The notes beneath the pieces were generated by a model. The model saw nothing but the letters and a program-made list of their open reading frames with translations, did not search any database and had not been told where the DNA came from. A stretch of 21,289 bases of DNA from an uncultured Pseudomonadota bacterium (GTDB lineage: Bacteria; Pseudomonadota; Gammaproteobacteria; Burkholderiales; Casimicrobiaceae): positions 1 through 21,289 of the forward strand of contig CALFEY010000121.1 in the NCBI GenBank assembly GCA_937958295.1. The letters run 5' to 3'. This document shows, in pieces, positions 15,349-21,289 of the stretch. Numbering within the stretch: the first letter of the stretch is position 1; each line of letters opens with the position of its first letter. The position numbers and the translations under genes are program-made.

Positions 15349-15566
15349 GGCGAGTCCTCCGGAGAAGCGACGACGACGTCCTCGCGTGCGGCGGCCATCG
15401 CCGCACGCAGCACGTCGGTATCGCCCACATGGTTGGCGAGGAGCAGCACGAGCTTGGCGTTGACGAGCGCGCTCTGCGCCTCGGTGAGCCCGCGGTGCAG
15501 GTCGATGAGCGCCTCGTAGAAATCGTCGGGCGCGGGCAGGTTCGGATGGGTGATGAGCGATGCCAT
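15345..15566 (-). CDS. DUF2783 family small protein
   Basis: A 73-residue acidic, largely helical protein (DDFYEALIDLHRGLT followed by ANHVGDTDVLRAAM), matching the DUF2783 family as I remember it; such genes are commonly found beside hmgA or flavin monooxygenases. No catalytic motif or membrane segment is visible. ATG at 15566 lies one base after the FAD monooxygenase stop, and its own stop overlaps the hmgA start, locking the three genes together. A role as a small accessory or stabilising subunit is inference from this context. Confidence 0.8.
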   Translation of the reverse strand: MASLITHPNLPAPDDFYEALIDLHRGLTEAQSALVNAKLVLLLANHVGDTDVLRAAMAAAREDVVVASPEDSP

Positions 15567-15567
15567 G

Positions 15568-17211
15568 TCAACGCACCGGGGTGGGCGCGACGAGGCGCGC
15601 GGTGGCCCGCGCGAGGGCCTCCTGCACCCGCGCGAGATCGAAGGCCCGCCAGCGCGCGCACACGTGCTGGTCGGGGCGCACGAGATAGCACGTGCCGTCG
15701 CGGCCGTCGTAGCGGGCGGCGACGAGGCCGTCGCGATCGACCAGCGCGTCGGGCCGGGCACCGCCCACGCGTACCACGCGGCACGGGACCGCGCCCTGCG
15801 CGAGCGCGCAGGCATCCGTCGTCGTTACCGCATCGCCGAACGCCAGCAGCGTGAAGTCGCCGCCGAGGCAGGGCAGCAGCCAATGGCCGTGCGGGCCGGC
15901 CACCGGCGCGTCGGCGGCCACCGCCCCCGGCACCAGCGCACCTTCGAAAACCTCGGTGTCCGGCGTGTTGAGAGGCGAGTCGCGATGCACGGCGGGCACC
16001 GACAGGCGCCCGCTGTTCACGAGCGTGCGGGCGAAGGGATGCCGGCGGGCGAGTGCGAGCACGGCGTCGCGAAAAACGCGCGAGACCGCGCTTTTGGGCG
16101 TGATGAAGTCGGTCGCGCGCGTGGACGCCGCGAGGTTCTCGTCGGCGGCCGCGACGCGCTCGGCGTCGTAGGAATCGAGCAGCGCGGACGACGCATCCCC
16201 GCGCAGCACCAGGGCGAGCTTCCACGCCACGTTCTCGGCATCCTGGATGCCGCTATTCGCACCGCGGGCGCCGAAGGGACTCACCAGGTGCGCCGCATCG
16301 CCGGCAAAGAGGAGCCGGCCGTGGCGGAAGCGGCGCATGCGCCGGCACTGGAACGTGTACACGCTCGCCCACTCGAGGGTGAACTGCGCCTGCCCGCCCA
16401 GCATGGCGCGCAACCGCGGCACGATGCGCTCGGGCTGCTTCTCCGCCTCCGGGTCGGCGTCCCAGCCCAGCTGGAAGTCCACGCGCCACACATTGTCGGG
16501 CTGGCGATGCAGCAGGACCGAGTGCTCGGGATGAAACGGCGGGTTGAACCAGAAGCGGCGCTCCGCCGGGAAGTCCGACGTCATGCGGATATCCGCGATG
16601 AGGAAGCGATCGCGGAACACCTGTCCTTCGAAATCGAGGCCGAGCATCCGCCGCACGGGACTGCGCGCGCCGTCGCACACCACGAGCCAGTCGCAGGTGA
16701 GGTCGTAGCGACCATCCGCGGTATCCACGCCCACGGTCACGCGCGCGTCGTCCTGCGCCACGGCCACCACCTGGTGCCGCCAGCGGAGCTCGACGTTGCG
16801 CAGCGCCTGCGCACGCTCGACGAGCGCTGCCTCGAGGTAGTACTGCTGCAGGTTCACGAACGCCGGCCGGCGGTGCCCGGAGTCCGGCAATAGGTCGAAG
16901 TGGTACGCGAGCGTATCGCCCTGGTACACCTTGCCCACCTGCCAGCTCACGCCCTGCGCGGCGATCGCCTCGCCGCAACCGAGGCGGTCGAGGATCTCGA
17001 GGGTGCGCTTGCTGTAGCAGATGGCGCGTGAGCCCACGCTGACCGTGTCGTCGTCGTCGAGTACGAGCACGGCGACACCGCGCTGGGCGAGATCGATCGC
17101 GGTGGTGAGGCCCACCGGCCCCGCTCCCACCACGATGGCGCCGCGATGCTCGCCCTGGCCGGCGAGCTCCGGGGCGCGGCGATATTCGTACACGGGATGG
17201 GTGAAAGCCAT
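15568..17211 (-). CDS. MhpA-like FAD-dependent aromatic monooxygenase
   Basis: A 547-residue class A flavoprotein hydroxylase. The dinucleotide motif GAGPVG is at 29-34, the DG motif at CDGARSPVRR (179-188) and the second FAD motif at FAGDAAHLVSPFGARG (302-317); a C-terminal thioredoxin-like domain occupies roughly the last 150 residues. Such enzymes (for example MhpA, 3-(3-hydroxyphenyl)propionate hydroxylase) add a hydroxyl ortho or para to a phenol using NAD(P)H and O2. Beside hmgA it could make homogentisate from a hydroxyphenylacetate, but the sequence alone does not prove that. ATG at 17211 is preferred over the upstream TTG at 17226. One base separates its stop from the DUF2783 start. 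Confidence 0.85.
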   Translation of the reverse strand: MAFTHPVYEYRRAPELAGQGEHRGAIVVGAGPVGLTTAIDLAQRGVAVLVLDDDDTVSVGSRAICYSKRTLEILDRLGCGEAIAAQGVSWQVGKVYQGDTLAYHFDLLPDSGHRRPAFVNLQQYYLEAALVERAQALRNVELRWRHQVVAVAQDDARVTVGVDTADGRYDLTCDWLVVCDGARSPVRRMLGLDFEGQVFRDRFLIADIRMTSDFPAERRFWFNPPFHPEHSVLLHRQPDNVWRVDFQLGWDADPEAEKQPERIVPRLRAMLGGQAQFTLEWASVYTFQCRRMRRFRHGRLLFAGDAAHLVSPFGARGANSGIQDAENVAWKLALVLRGDASSALLDSYDAERVAAADENLAASTRATDFITPKSAVSRVFRDAVLALARRHPFARTLVNSGRLSVPAVHRDSPLNTPDTEVFEGALVPGAVAADAPVAGPHGHWLLPCLGGDFTLLAFGDAVTTTDACALAQGAVPCRVVRVGGARPDALVDRDGLVAARYDGRDGTCYLVRPDQHVCARWRAFDLARVQEALARATARLVAPTPVR

Positions 17212-17263
17212 GCCGTTGTCGCGCAACGATCTTTCGCGGAGCGCGCGGACGAGGGGACGCGCC

Positions 17264-18217
17264 CTAGCCTTCCAGCGCCTGCCACATCGCCTTGTCGCGC
17301 TCGGCCGTCCAGATCCGCGGATGCGGATGGTCGGTGGCCTCGTCGTAGGCGCGCGACACGTCGAAGGGCAAGCAGTGGTCGAAGATTACCCACTCGCCGA
17401 AGCGCGGCTTGAGCGCAGTGTAGGTCTCGCGGTACACGGAGCGCAGGTCCTTGCCTTCGCGGGCGCCGCGCTTGACCTGCTCGTACATCGCGGTGATGAA
17501 GGCCTGCGTGCCCTCGATGCCCGCCTTGACGGCAGCCGGGTCCTTGAGCGCCGCTCCGCGTCCGGGGACGAGCTGCTGCGGCGAGAGCGCGGCCACGGCA
17601 TCGAGGGTCGAGGGCCAGTCCTCGAGGTAGGCGTCGCCGGTGTACGGCGTGGCGCCGAACTCCACGAGGTCGCCGGAGAACATGATCTTCTCCTGCGGCA
17701 ACCACGCCACGGTATCGCCCTTGGTATGCCCGCGGCCGAGCTGCAGGAGCTCCACCTGCAGGGTGCCGAGCCACAGCGTGAGGCGCTTCTCGAACACGAG
17801 CGTGGGCCAGGTGAGGCCCGGCACCGACTCCACCGCGCGGAACAGCCGGGGAAAGCGCTCGATCTCGCTCTGCATGTCCTGCGCGCCGCGCTCGACGATG
17901 AGGTCGTAGGTATCGCGGCTGGCGATCACGTGCTCGGCACCATAGGCGGTGGCGCCCAGCACGCGCACGGCGTGGTAGTGCGACATGGCGACGTACTTGA
18001 TGGGCTTGTCGGTAATCTCGCGGATGCGGCGGATCACGTCCTGCGCCATCACCGGCGTGGCCTGCGTGTCGATGACCATCACCGCGTTGTCGCCCACGAT
18101 GATGCCGGTGTTGGGATCGCCCTCGGCGGTGTACGCGTAGGCGTGCTCGGACAGCCGGTCGAACGTGACCTTCTTCTCCTCGACGTCAGCGTGCGAGGCG
18201 AACTTCTTTTCCTGCAT
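17264..18217 (-). CDS. Metallo-beta-lactamase-fold protein with degenerate metal site
   Basis: A 317-residue MBL-fold hydrolase with no signal peptide. The canonical HxHxDH motif reads HYHAVR: H80 and H82 are kept, but Asp and His are V84 and R85. The later ligands H164 (GRGHTKGD) and D183 (SGDLVE) remain, while the final His of a PGHG-like turn is R220 (VPGRG). Metal site 1 could survive, but site 2 lacks its ligands, so a mononuclear or altered enzyme is predicted. GAGGA upstream supports ATG 18217. It is 52 bases upstream of the FAD monooxygenase, probably the first gene of the homogentisate operon. A role such as ring-cleavage lactone or thioester hydrolysis is speculation. Confidence 0.8.
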   Translation of the reverse strand: MQEKKFASHADVEEKKVTFDRLSEHAYAYTAEGDPNTGIIVGDNAVMVIDTQATPVMAQDVIRRIREITDKPIKYVAMSHYHAVRVLGATAYGAEHVIASRDTYDLIVERGAQDMQSEIERFPRLFRAVESVPGLTWPTLVFEKRLTLWLGTLQVELLQLGRGHTKGDTVAWLPQEKIMFSGDLVEFGATPYTGDAYLEDWPSTLDAVAALSPQQLVPGRGAALKDPAAVKAGIEGTQAFITAMYEQVKRGAREGKDLRSVYRETYTALKPRFGEWVIFDHCLPFDVSRAYDEATDHPHPRIWTAERDKAMWQALEG

Positions 18218-18233
18218 GGAGCGTCCTCGATGG

Positions 18234-18251
18234 GGCGGCGGGCGCGCCGCC
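18234..18251. other. GC hairpin in the leader of the MBL-hmgA operon
   Basis: GGCGGCG, four bases, CGCCGCC: a perfect 7-bp stem 17 bases upstream of the MBL start codon and 41 bases past the stop of the PagP-like gene. No T-tract follows on the minus strand, so it may be an unusual terminator for the upstream gene, a leader structure, or chance. Confidence 0.3.
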
Positions 18252-18291
18252 TGGGCGCGGCCTCATGTCCGGGGCCCCCATGATAGCCCGC

Positions 18292-18906
18292 TCAGGGAAT
18301 CGTGACCCCGACGGTGATGAGGAAACCCGCGGTGCCGAACAGAACGAACTCCGAGCAGTAGCGATTGATGCAATAGCCCACCGACGGCACGATCGCCGGC
18401 GCGAAGCCCGAGCTGTTCATCGGGATTTTGTCCTGGAACTCGCCGCGGTAGCCGTGCAGGATGCCGGCGGCCACCTTGAAGTACAGCGGCTGCAGGTTGT
18501 CGAACGGCCGGAAGCGATACCCGCCATACACGAACTGCGACGACTGGCCGAACGAGTTGTCGAACGCCGACGCGCCCACCAGCCAGTTCTCGGTGAAGTT
18601 GTACTCGAGCAGGATCAGGTTTTGCTGGTCATTGTGGTCCGGGTCGTAGCTGAAGTGTCGGGTGTAGACGCTCGTCTCGAAGTAGAAGCGATCGGTGCGC
18701 CACGGCTCCGGCGCATCCCAGGCCGAGCGTTCCGGGGCCGTGCTGGCGGCGGGCTCGGGCGTAGCCGGCGTCTGCCCGTGGGCCAAGGAGACGCAACAGA
18801 GCACGGCCATGCCGGCAGCGGCGCAGTCGTTGCGCAGGCGGCGGCGCACGCCACCCCGCGCGGGGGCGACAGGCAACGGTAAGGCGACGACGGGCGCGTC
18901 GTCCAT
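18292..18906 (-). CDS. PagP-like outer-membrane beta-barrel protein
   Basis: A 204-residue protein: an Arg-rich N region, a hydrophobic segment ending in a likely signal-peptidase site near AHGQ (about residue 44), a Pro/Thr/Ala linker, then about 150 residues of alternating aromatic strands (RFYFETSVYTRHF, NLILLEYNF, WLVGASAFDNSFGQSS, FVYGGYRF, YFKVAAGILHGYRG). This is the pattern of the lipid A palmitoyltransferase PagP and its relatives, often annotated in databases as sn-glycerol-3-phosphate transporter. It would sit in the outer membrane; acyl transfer is not established. ATG 18906 is chosen; GTG 18918 would add four residues, and ATG 18810 would leave the signal peptide without its basic n-region. 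Likely its own unit, 74 bases ahead of the MBL gene. Confidence 0.75.
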   Translation of the reverse strand: MDDAPVVALPLPVAPARGGVRRRLRNDCAAAGMAVLCCVSLAHGQTPATPEPAASTAPERSAWDAPEPWRTDRFYFETSVYTRHFSYDPDHNDQQNLILLEYNFTENWLVGASAFDNSFGQSSQFVYGGYRFRPFDNLQPLYFKVAAGILHGYRGEFQDKIPMNSSGFAPAIVPSVGYCINRYCSEFVLFGTAGFLITVGVTIP

Positions 18907-19082
18907 CAGATTTTTCACAGGAGAGTCTTGGTGGGGGCAGGGCGCCGGAACCGCGGGCGGTTCGGCAGTATGCCCGGTCTTGAGCCTGCCCGGCCGGACA
19001 TTTTGTCGCCATCGCCGGCAAAACTGGCTTCCCGCCCGCTCCCCGCCCGCGCCGGGGCCCCTCAGGCCCTGACGGCGAACCC
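18907..19082. other. Intergenic region upstream of the PagP-like gene
   Basis: No coding potential seen. It holds the 3' end of the molybdoenzyme/reductase operon and must contain the PagP-like promoter on the minus strand. An inverted repeat GAACCGC/GCGGTTC (18948-18963) is present with almost no loop. CATACT on the minus strand (18967-18972) is a weak -10 candidate without a convincing -35. Confidence 0.4.
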
Positions 19083-19841
19083 CTACCTCGACGGCCCGCC
19101 GTAGCGCTCCGTGCGGACGCCCGCCGCAGCCATGCCGGTCTGCACGAGCGCCGTGGCGACGGTCTCCACGAACGCATCCGCACCGCAGACGAACGCATGG
19201 CGTGGCGCCTGTCCCCAGCGCGAGAGCACCCCGGCCACGAGCCCCGCGTCGAGTCGGCGCGCAAGATCCCCTGCCCGCTGCGCGGGCCCGCGGGTGGTGG
19301 CGAGCACGAGGCCGAAGTCCGCGTCAGCGGCATCCGCCCGCAGCAGCTCGTCGCGAAAGATCACCTCGTCCCACGTCCGCGCGGAATAGACGAGCAGCGT
19401 GGGAACGCCCGGCGCCGTGCGCAGCCGCTCGCGCACGATGGCCATGAGCGGGGCCACGCCGGAGCCGCCGCCCACCAGCAGCAGCGGGCCGCCGTCGGAG
19501 GCACGCCACACGAAGTGCCCGCCGATGGGCCCGCGAATGTCGAACGTGTCGCCCGGCTGCGCCACCTCGTGGAAGTAGCTCGAGACCTCGCCCTCGGGAA
19601 GCTCCTCGATCGCAAGCTCGAGCGGATCGCCGGGGGCCGAGGCGATCGAGTAGCTGCGCTGCGCCTGATAGCCGTCCGGGGCGGTGAGGCGGACGTCGAC
19701 GTGTTGACCGGCCGCGTGCGCGCGCAGCGGCGCCCGCACGAAGAAGCTCTTCACGCGCGCCGTCTGGCGCTCGATGCGCTCGAGGGTGGCCTCCGTCCAG
19801 GCCGTGGCGGGGACCGCCCCCGCCGGAGGAGCACCCGTCAT
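19083..19841 (-). CDS. Ferredoxin-reductase-type FAD/NAD(P)H oxidoreductase
   Basis: A 252-residue flavoprotein of the ferredoxin-NADP reductase superfamily without an iron-sulfur domain. FAD is bound through RSYSIAS (62-68), the pyridine-nucleotide domain begins with LLLVGGGSGVAPL (120-132), and the C-terminal part has FVCGADAF (217-224) and the family-typical TERYGG. ATG 19841 overlaps the TGA of the molybdoenzyme gene (ATGA), so the two are translationally coupled. The expected role is to pass electrons from NAD(P)H to the molybdenum partner in the cytoplasm; the partnership is inferred from coupling. Confidence 0.9.
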   Translation of the reverse strand: MTGAPPAGAVPATAWTEATLERIERQTARVKSFFVRAPLRAHAAGQHVDVRLTAPDGYQAQRSYSIASAPGDPLELAIEELPEGEVSSYFHEVAQPGDTFDIRGPIGGHFVWRASDGGPLLLVGGGSGVAPLMAIVRERLRTAPGVPTLLVYSARTWDEVIFRDELLRADAADADFGLVLATTRGPAQRAGDLARRLDAGLVAGVLSRWGQAPRHAFVCGADAFVETVATALVQTGMAAAGVRTERYGGPSR

Positions 19842-20446
19842 GGATCGTCGGTGTAGCGCTGCTCCCGCCACGGGTCGCCGTACATGTGATAGCCGCGCAG
19901 CTCCCAGAAGCCGCCTTCGTCCTTCTTCGTGAAGCGCAGCCCTCGGACCCACTTGGCGCTCTTCCAGAAATAAAGGTGCGGCACCAGCAGGCGCGCGGGA
20001 CCGCCGTGCTCGGCGGCCAATGGCGCGCCGGCGTAGCGCGTGGCGATCATGGCGCGGCCTTCCACGAGGTCGGCCACCGGCACGTTGGTGTCGTAATCGT
20101 CGAAGGACTGCGCAAGAAGGTAGTCGGTGGGCGGGGTCACGCCCGCGGCGGCGAGCAGGTCGTCGATCGTCACGCCTTCCCACTCCGTGTCGAATTTCGA
20201 CCATTTCGTGACGCAATGGATGTCCCGCCGCCACGACGTGCGCGGCAGCGACTCGAACTGCGCCCAGGTGAAGCTCGCCAGCGGACGCGGACCGTCGTGC
20301 AGCGTGAACGTCCACCGGGCGAGGTCGACCCGCGGCGTGGGGCCCATCGACAGCACGGGAAAATCCTCGGTGCGGTACTGCCCGGGCGGCAGGCGCCGCG
20401 CATCGGTGTCGGCGGGGCGCTTGCCGGTGAAGCCGCGGGTGGCCAT
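19838..20446 (-). CDS. Sulfite-oxidase-like molybdopterin oxidoreductase, cytoplasmic
   Basis: A 202-residue single-domain member of the sulfite oxidase molybdenum-cofactor fold, about the size of the catalytic core of MsrP/YedY. The cofactor Cys is C78 in DIHCVTKWSK; other family pieces are the WEGVTIDDLL strand-helix, DDYDTNVP, LLVPHLYFWKSAKWVRGLRF and the GFWELRGYHMYGDPW tail. There is no Tat signal or membrane segment, unlike MsrP, so it should stay in the cytoplasm. GAAGAGGA eight bases before ATG 20446 is a good Shine-Dalgarno. Its partner is the overlapping flavoprotein. The substrate is unknown: reduction of an oxidised S- or N-compound is as likely as sulfite oxidation. Confidence 0.9.
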   Translation of the reverse strand: MATRGFTGKRPADTDARRLPPGQYRTEDFPVLSMGPTPRVDLARWTFTLHDGPRPLASFTWAQFESLPRTSWRRDIHCVTKWSKFDTEWEGVTIDDLLAAAGVTPPTDYLLAQSFDDYDTNVPVADLVEGRAMIATRYAGAPLAAEHGGPARLLVPHLYFWKSAKWVRGLRFTKKDEGGFWELRGYHMYGDPWREQRYTDDP

Positions 20447-20471
20447 GACGATCGTCCTCTTCCAGGTGTCT

Positions 20472-21289
20472 TTAGTCCCCGCCGAGGCGCCCGTTCCAGC
20501 CGATGCCGCCGATGTACACGCCCTCGCCCCACCAGCCGCCGTTGGCGGCGATGTCGAAGGCGTTGTCCATGACCTGGTTGTCGTAGTTGATGCGCTCGGC
20601 GCTGATGCCGCCGTCGCCGCCGAGCGTGCGGCTGTAGCCGCCGTCGCCCGCGTCGCGGCGGCTCCAGCCGTCGCCCTGGGCGCCGGTGAAGCGCGTGGTA
20701 TTGCTCATGCCGAAGGAGCCCGCAGCCATGCCGGGATCGACGTTCGCGCGCGTCTGCGCCTCCGCCACCACGTTGGGCGGCGGCGCGGCGCTTGCCGACC
20801 AGGCGGCGCCGTCGTGGGCCTGCCAGGTGTCACCGCGCTGGCGATAGACCTTGCCGTCGTTGCCCGCATACGTATTGTTGGTGGCCGTTTCCGGATTCCA
20901 GCCGCCGTTCTTGGCGAGGCTCGCGTAGTACTCGTTGGCGGAGATGTAGGTGGGGGCGCTCGACTTGGCCGGCGTGCCCGGCGGCGGCGCATCGGAGTTG
21001 CTCACCATGTCCATGTCGTAGCCGCGGGTGGGCCCCATGTGGCGGATGGGCACCTGCGGACCGGAGTTCGCATAGGCGTTGGCGGCGGCGGCGTCGAAGG
21101 CCGGCGGCGTGGCATTGGCATCCTGCGCCGGGGCAATGCCCGCGCGCGACGCCGCGGCGGCGGTGCCCTTGGCAGGGGCCGCGGCCGCTACGGTCGCGGC
21201 CGCCTTCGCCGGACTCTTGACCCCCTTGGGCGGCTTGAACCAGAGGCGATAGACGTTCGCGCTCGCCGATCCGCAGCAGGGGTAATGGC
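20472..21289 (-). CDS. Unknown low-complexity protein, 5' end missing
   Basis: The frame ends with a TAA at 20474-20472 and stays open to the right edge without an ATG, so at least 272 residues are visible and the start is outside; the GTG at 21053 is internal. The visible N part contains a Cys pair (PCCG) and a YRLWFKPPKG segment, then a long Ala/Pro/Lys linker. The C part is rich in Asn, Gly, Asp and Trp with a KVYRQRGDTWQAHDGAAW motif and a GGW-rich tail (GGWWGEGVYIGG, GWNGRLGGD). No family is recognised. It precedes the molybdoenzyme gene by 25 bases on the same strand and could share its transcript. Confidence 0.65.
   Translation of the reverse strand, partial: HYPCCGSASANVYRLWFKPPKGVKSPAKAAATVAAAAPAKGTAAAASRAGIAPAQDANATPPAFDAAAANAYANSGPQVPIRHMGPTRGYDMDMVSNSDAPPPGTPAKSSAPTYISANEYYASLAKNGGWNPETATNNTYAGNDGKVYRQRGDTWQAHDGAAWSASAAPPPNVVAEAQTRANVDPGMAAGSFGMSNTTRFTGAQGDGWSRRDAGDGGYSRTLGGDGGISAERINYDNQVMDNAFDIAANGGWWGEGVYIGGIGWNGRLGGD

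Noticed and set aside
17021..18283. 420-residue open frame on the plus strand
   Set aside because: Antisense to the MBL-fold gene and the start of the monooxygenase; composition is that of a shadow.
18948..18963. GAACCGC/GCGGTTC inverted repeat as a terminator for the molybdoenzyme operon
   Set aside because: Full pairing leaves a two-base loop and there is no T-tract; it is more than 100 bases past the stop.
1..21289. Mobile element, prophage, CRISPR array or tRNA
   Set aside because: No transposase, integrase, terminal repeats, regularly spaced repeats or tRNA-like cloverleaf sequence was seen on either strand.

Overview
This is a GC-rich (roughly two-thirds G+C by eye), densely packed stretch of bacterial chromosome. 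Catabolic gene content, AllR/GcvA-type regulators, a homogentisate dioxygenase cluster and a PagP-like outer-membrane barrel suggest a Gram-negative environmental betaproteobacterium (Burkholderiales or Nitrosomonadales-like). That placement is inference from gene content, not from a marker gene. I see no tRNA, rRNA, CRISPR array, insertion sequence or phage gene, and no gene-free stretch longer than 300 bases. The largest gaps are about 191 b (6248-6438), 183 b (3721-3903) and 176 b (18907-19082).

Layout. (1) 2-1225 (+) is the 3' end of a secreted Thr/Ser-rich protein with DUF11-like repeats. (2) 1259-3720 (-) is allantoate amidohydrolase followed by a translationally coupled MFS transporter. 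It is divergent from an AllR-like IclR repressor (3904-4776, +), and one perfect dyad lies between two TAGAAT -10 boxes: a self-contained ureide/purine-nitrogen module. A META-domain lipoprotein follows (4790-5314). (3) A GcvA-type LysR regulator (5351-6247, -) is divergent from a six-gene plus-strand operon (6439-12658): two PotB/PotC-type permeases, a PotD-type binding protein, a PotA-type ATPase, a D-2-hydroxyacid dehydrogenase and an agmatinase-family ureohydrolase. This reads as uptake plus breakdown of a guanidino compound whose identity is open. (4) A minus-strand block runs from 18217 down to 12662: a metallo-beta-lactamase-fold protein lacking several canonical metal ligands, an MhpA-like FAD monooxygenase, a DUF2783 protein, homogentisate 1,2-dioxygenase (hmgA) and two related lipoproteins. 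(5) A PagP-like outer-membrane protein (18292-18906, -). (6) A cytoplasmic sulfite-oxidase-fold molybdoenzyme overlapping a ferredoxin-reductase-type flavoprotein (19083-20446, -). They follow an unknown low-complexity protein that runs off the right edge.

The unifying theme is scavenging of nitrogen and carbon compounds: ureides (AllC/AllR), a probable guanidino compound (ABC transporter plus ureohydrolase) and aromatic acids through homogentisate. The most interesting candidates for undescribed biology are the substrate of the six-gene guanidino operon, the metal-site-depleted MBL protein fixed in the homogentisate cluster, and the soluble molybdoenzyme/flavoprotein pair.
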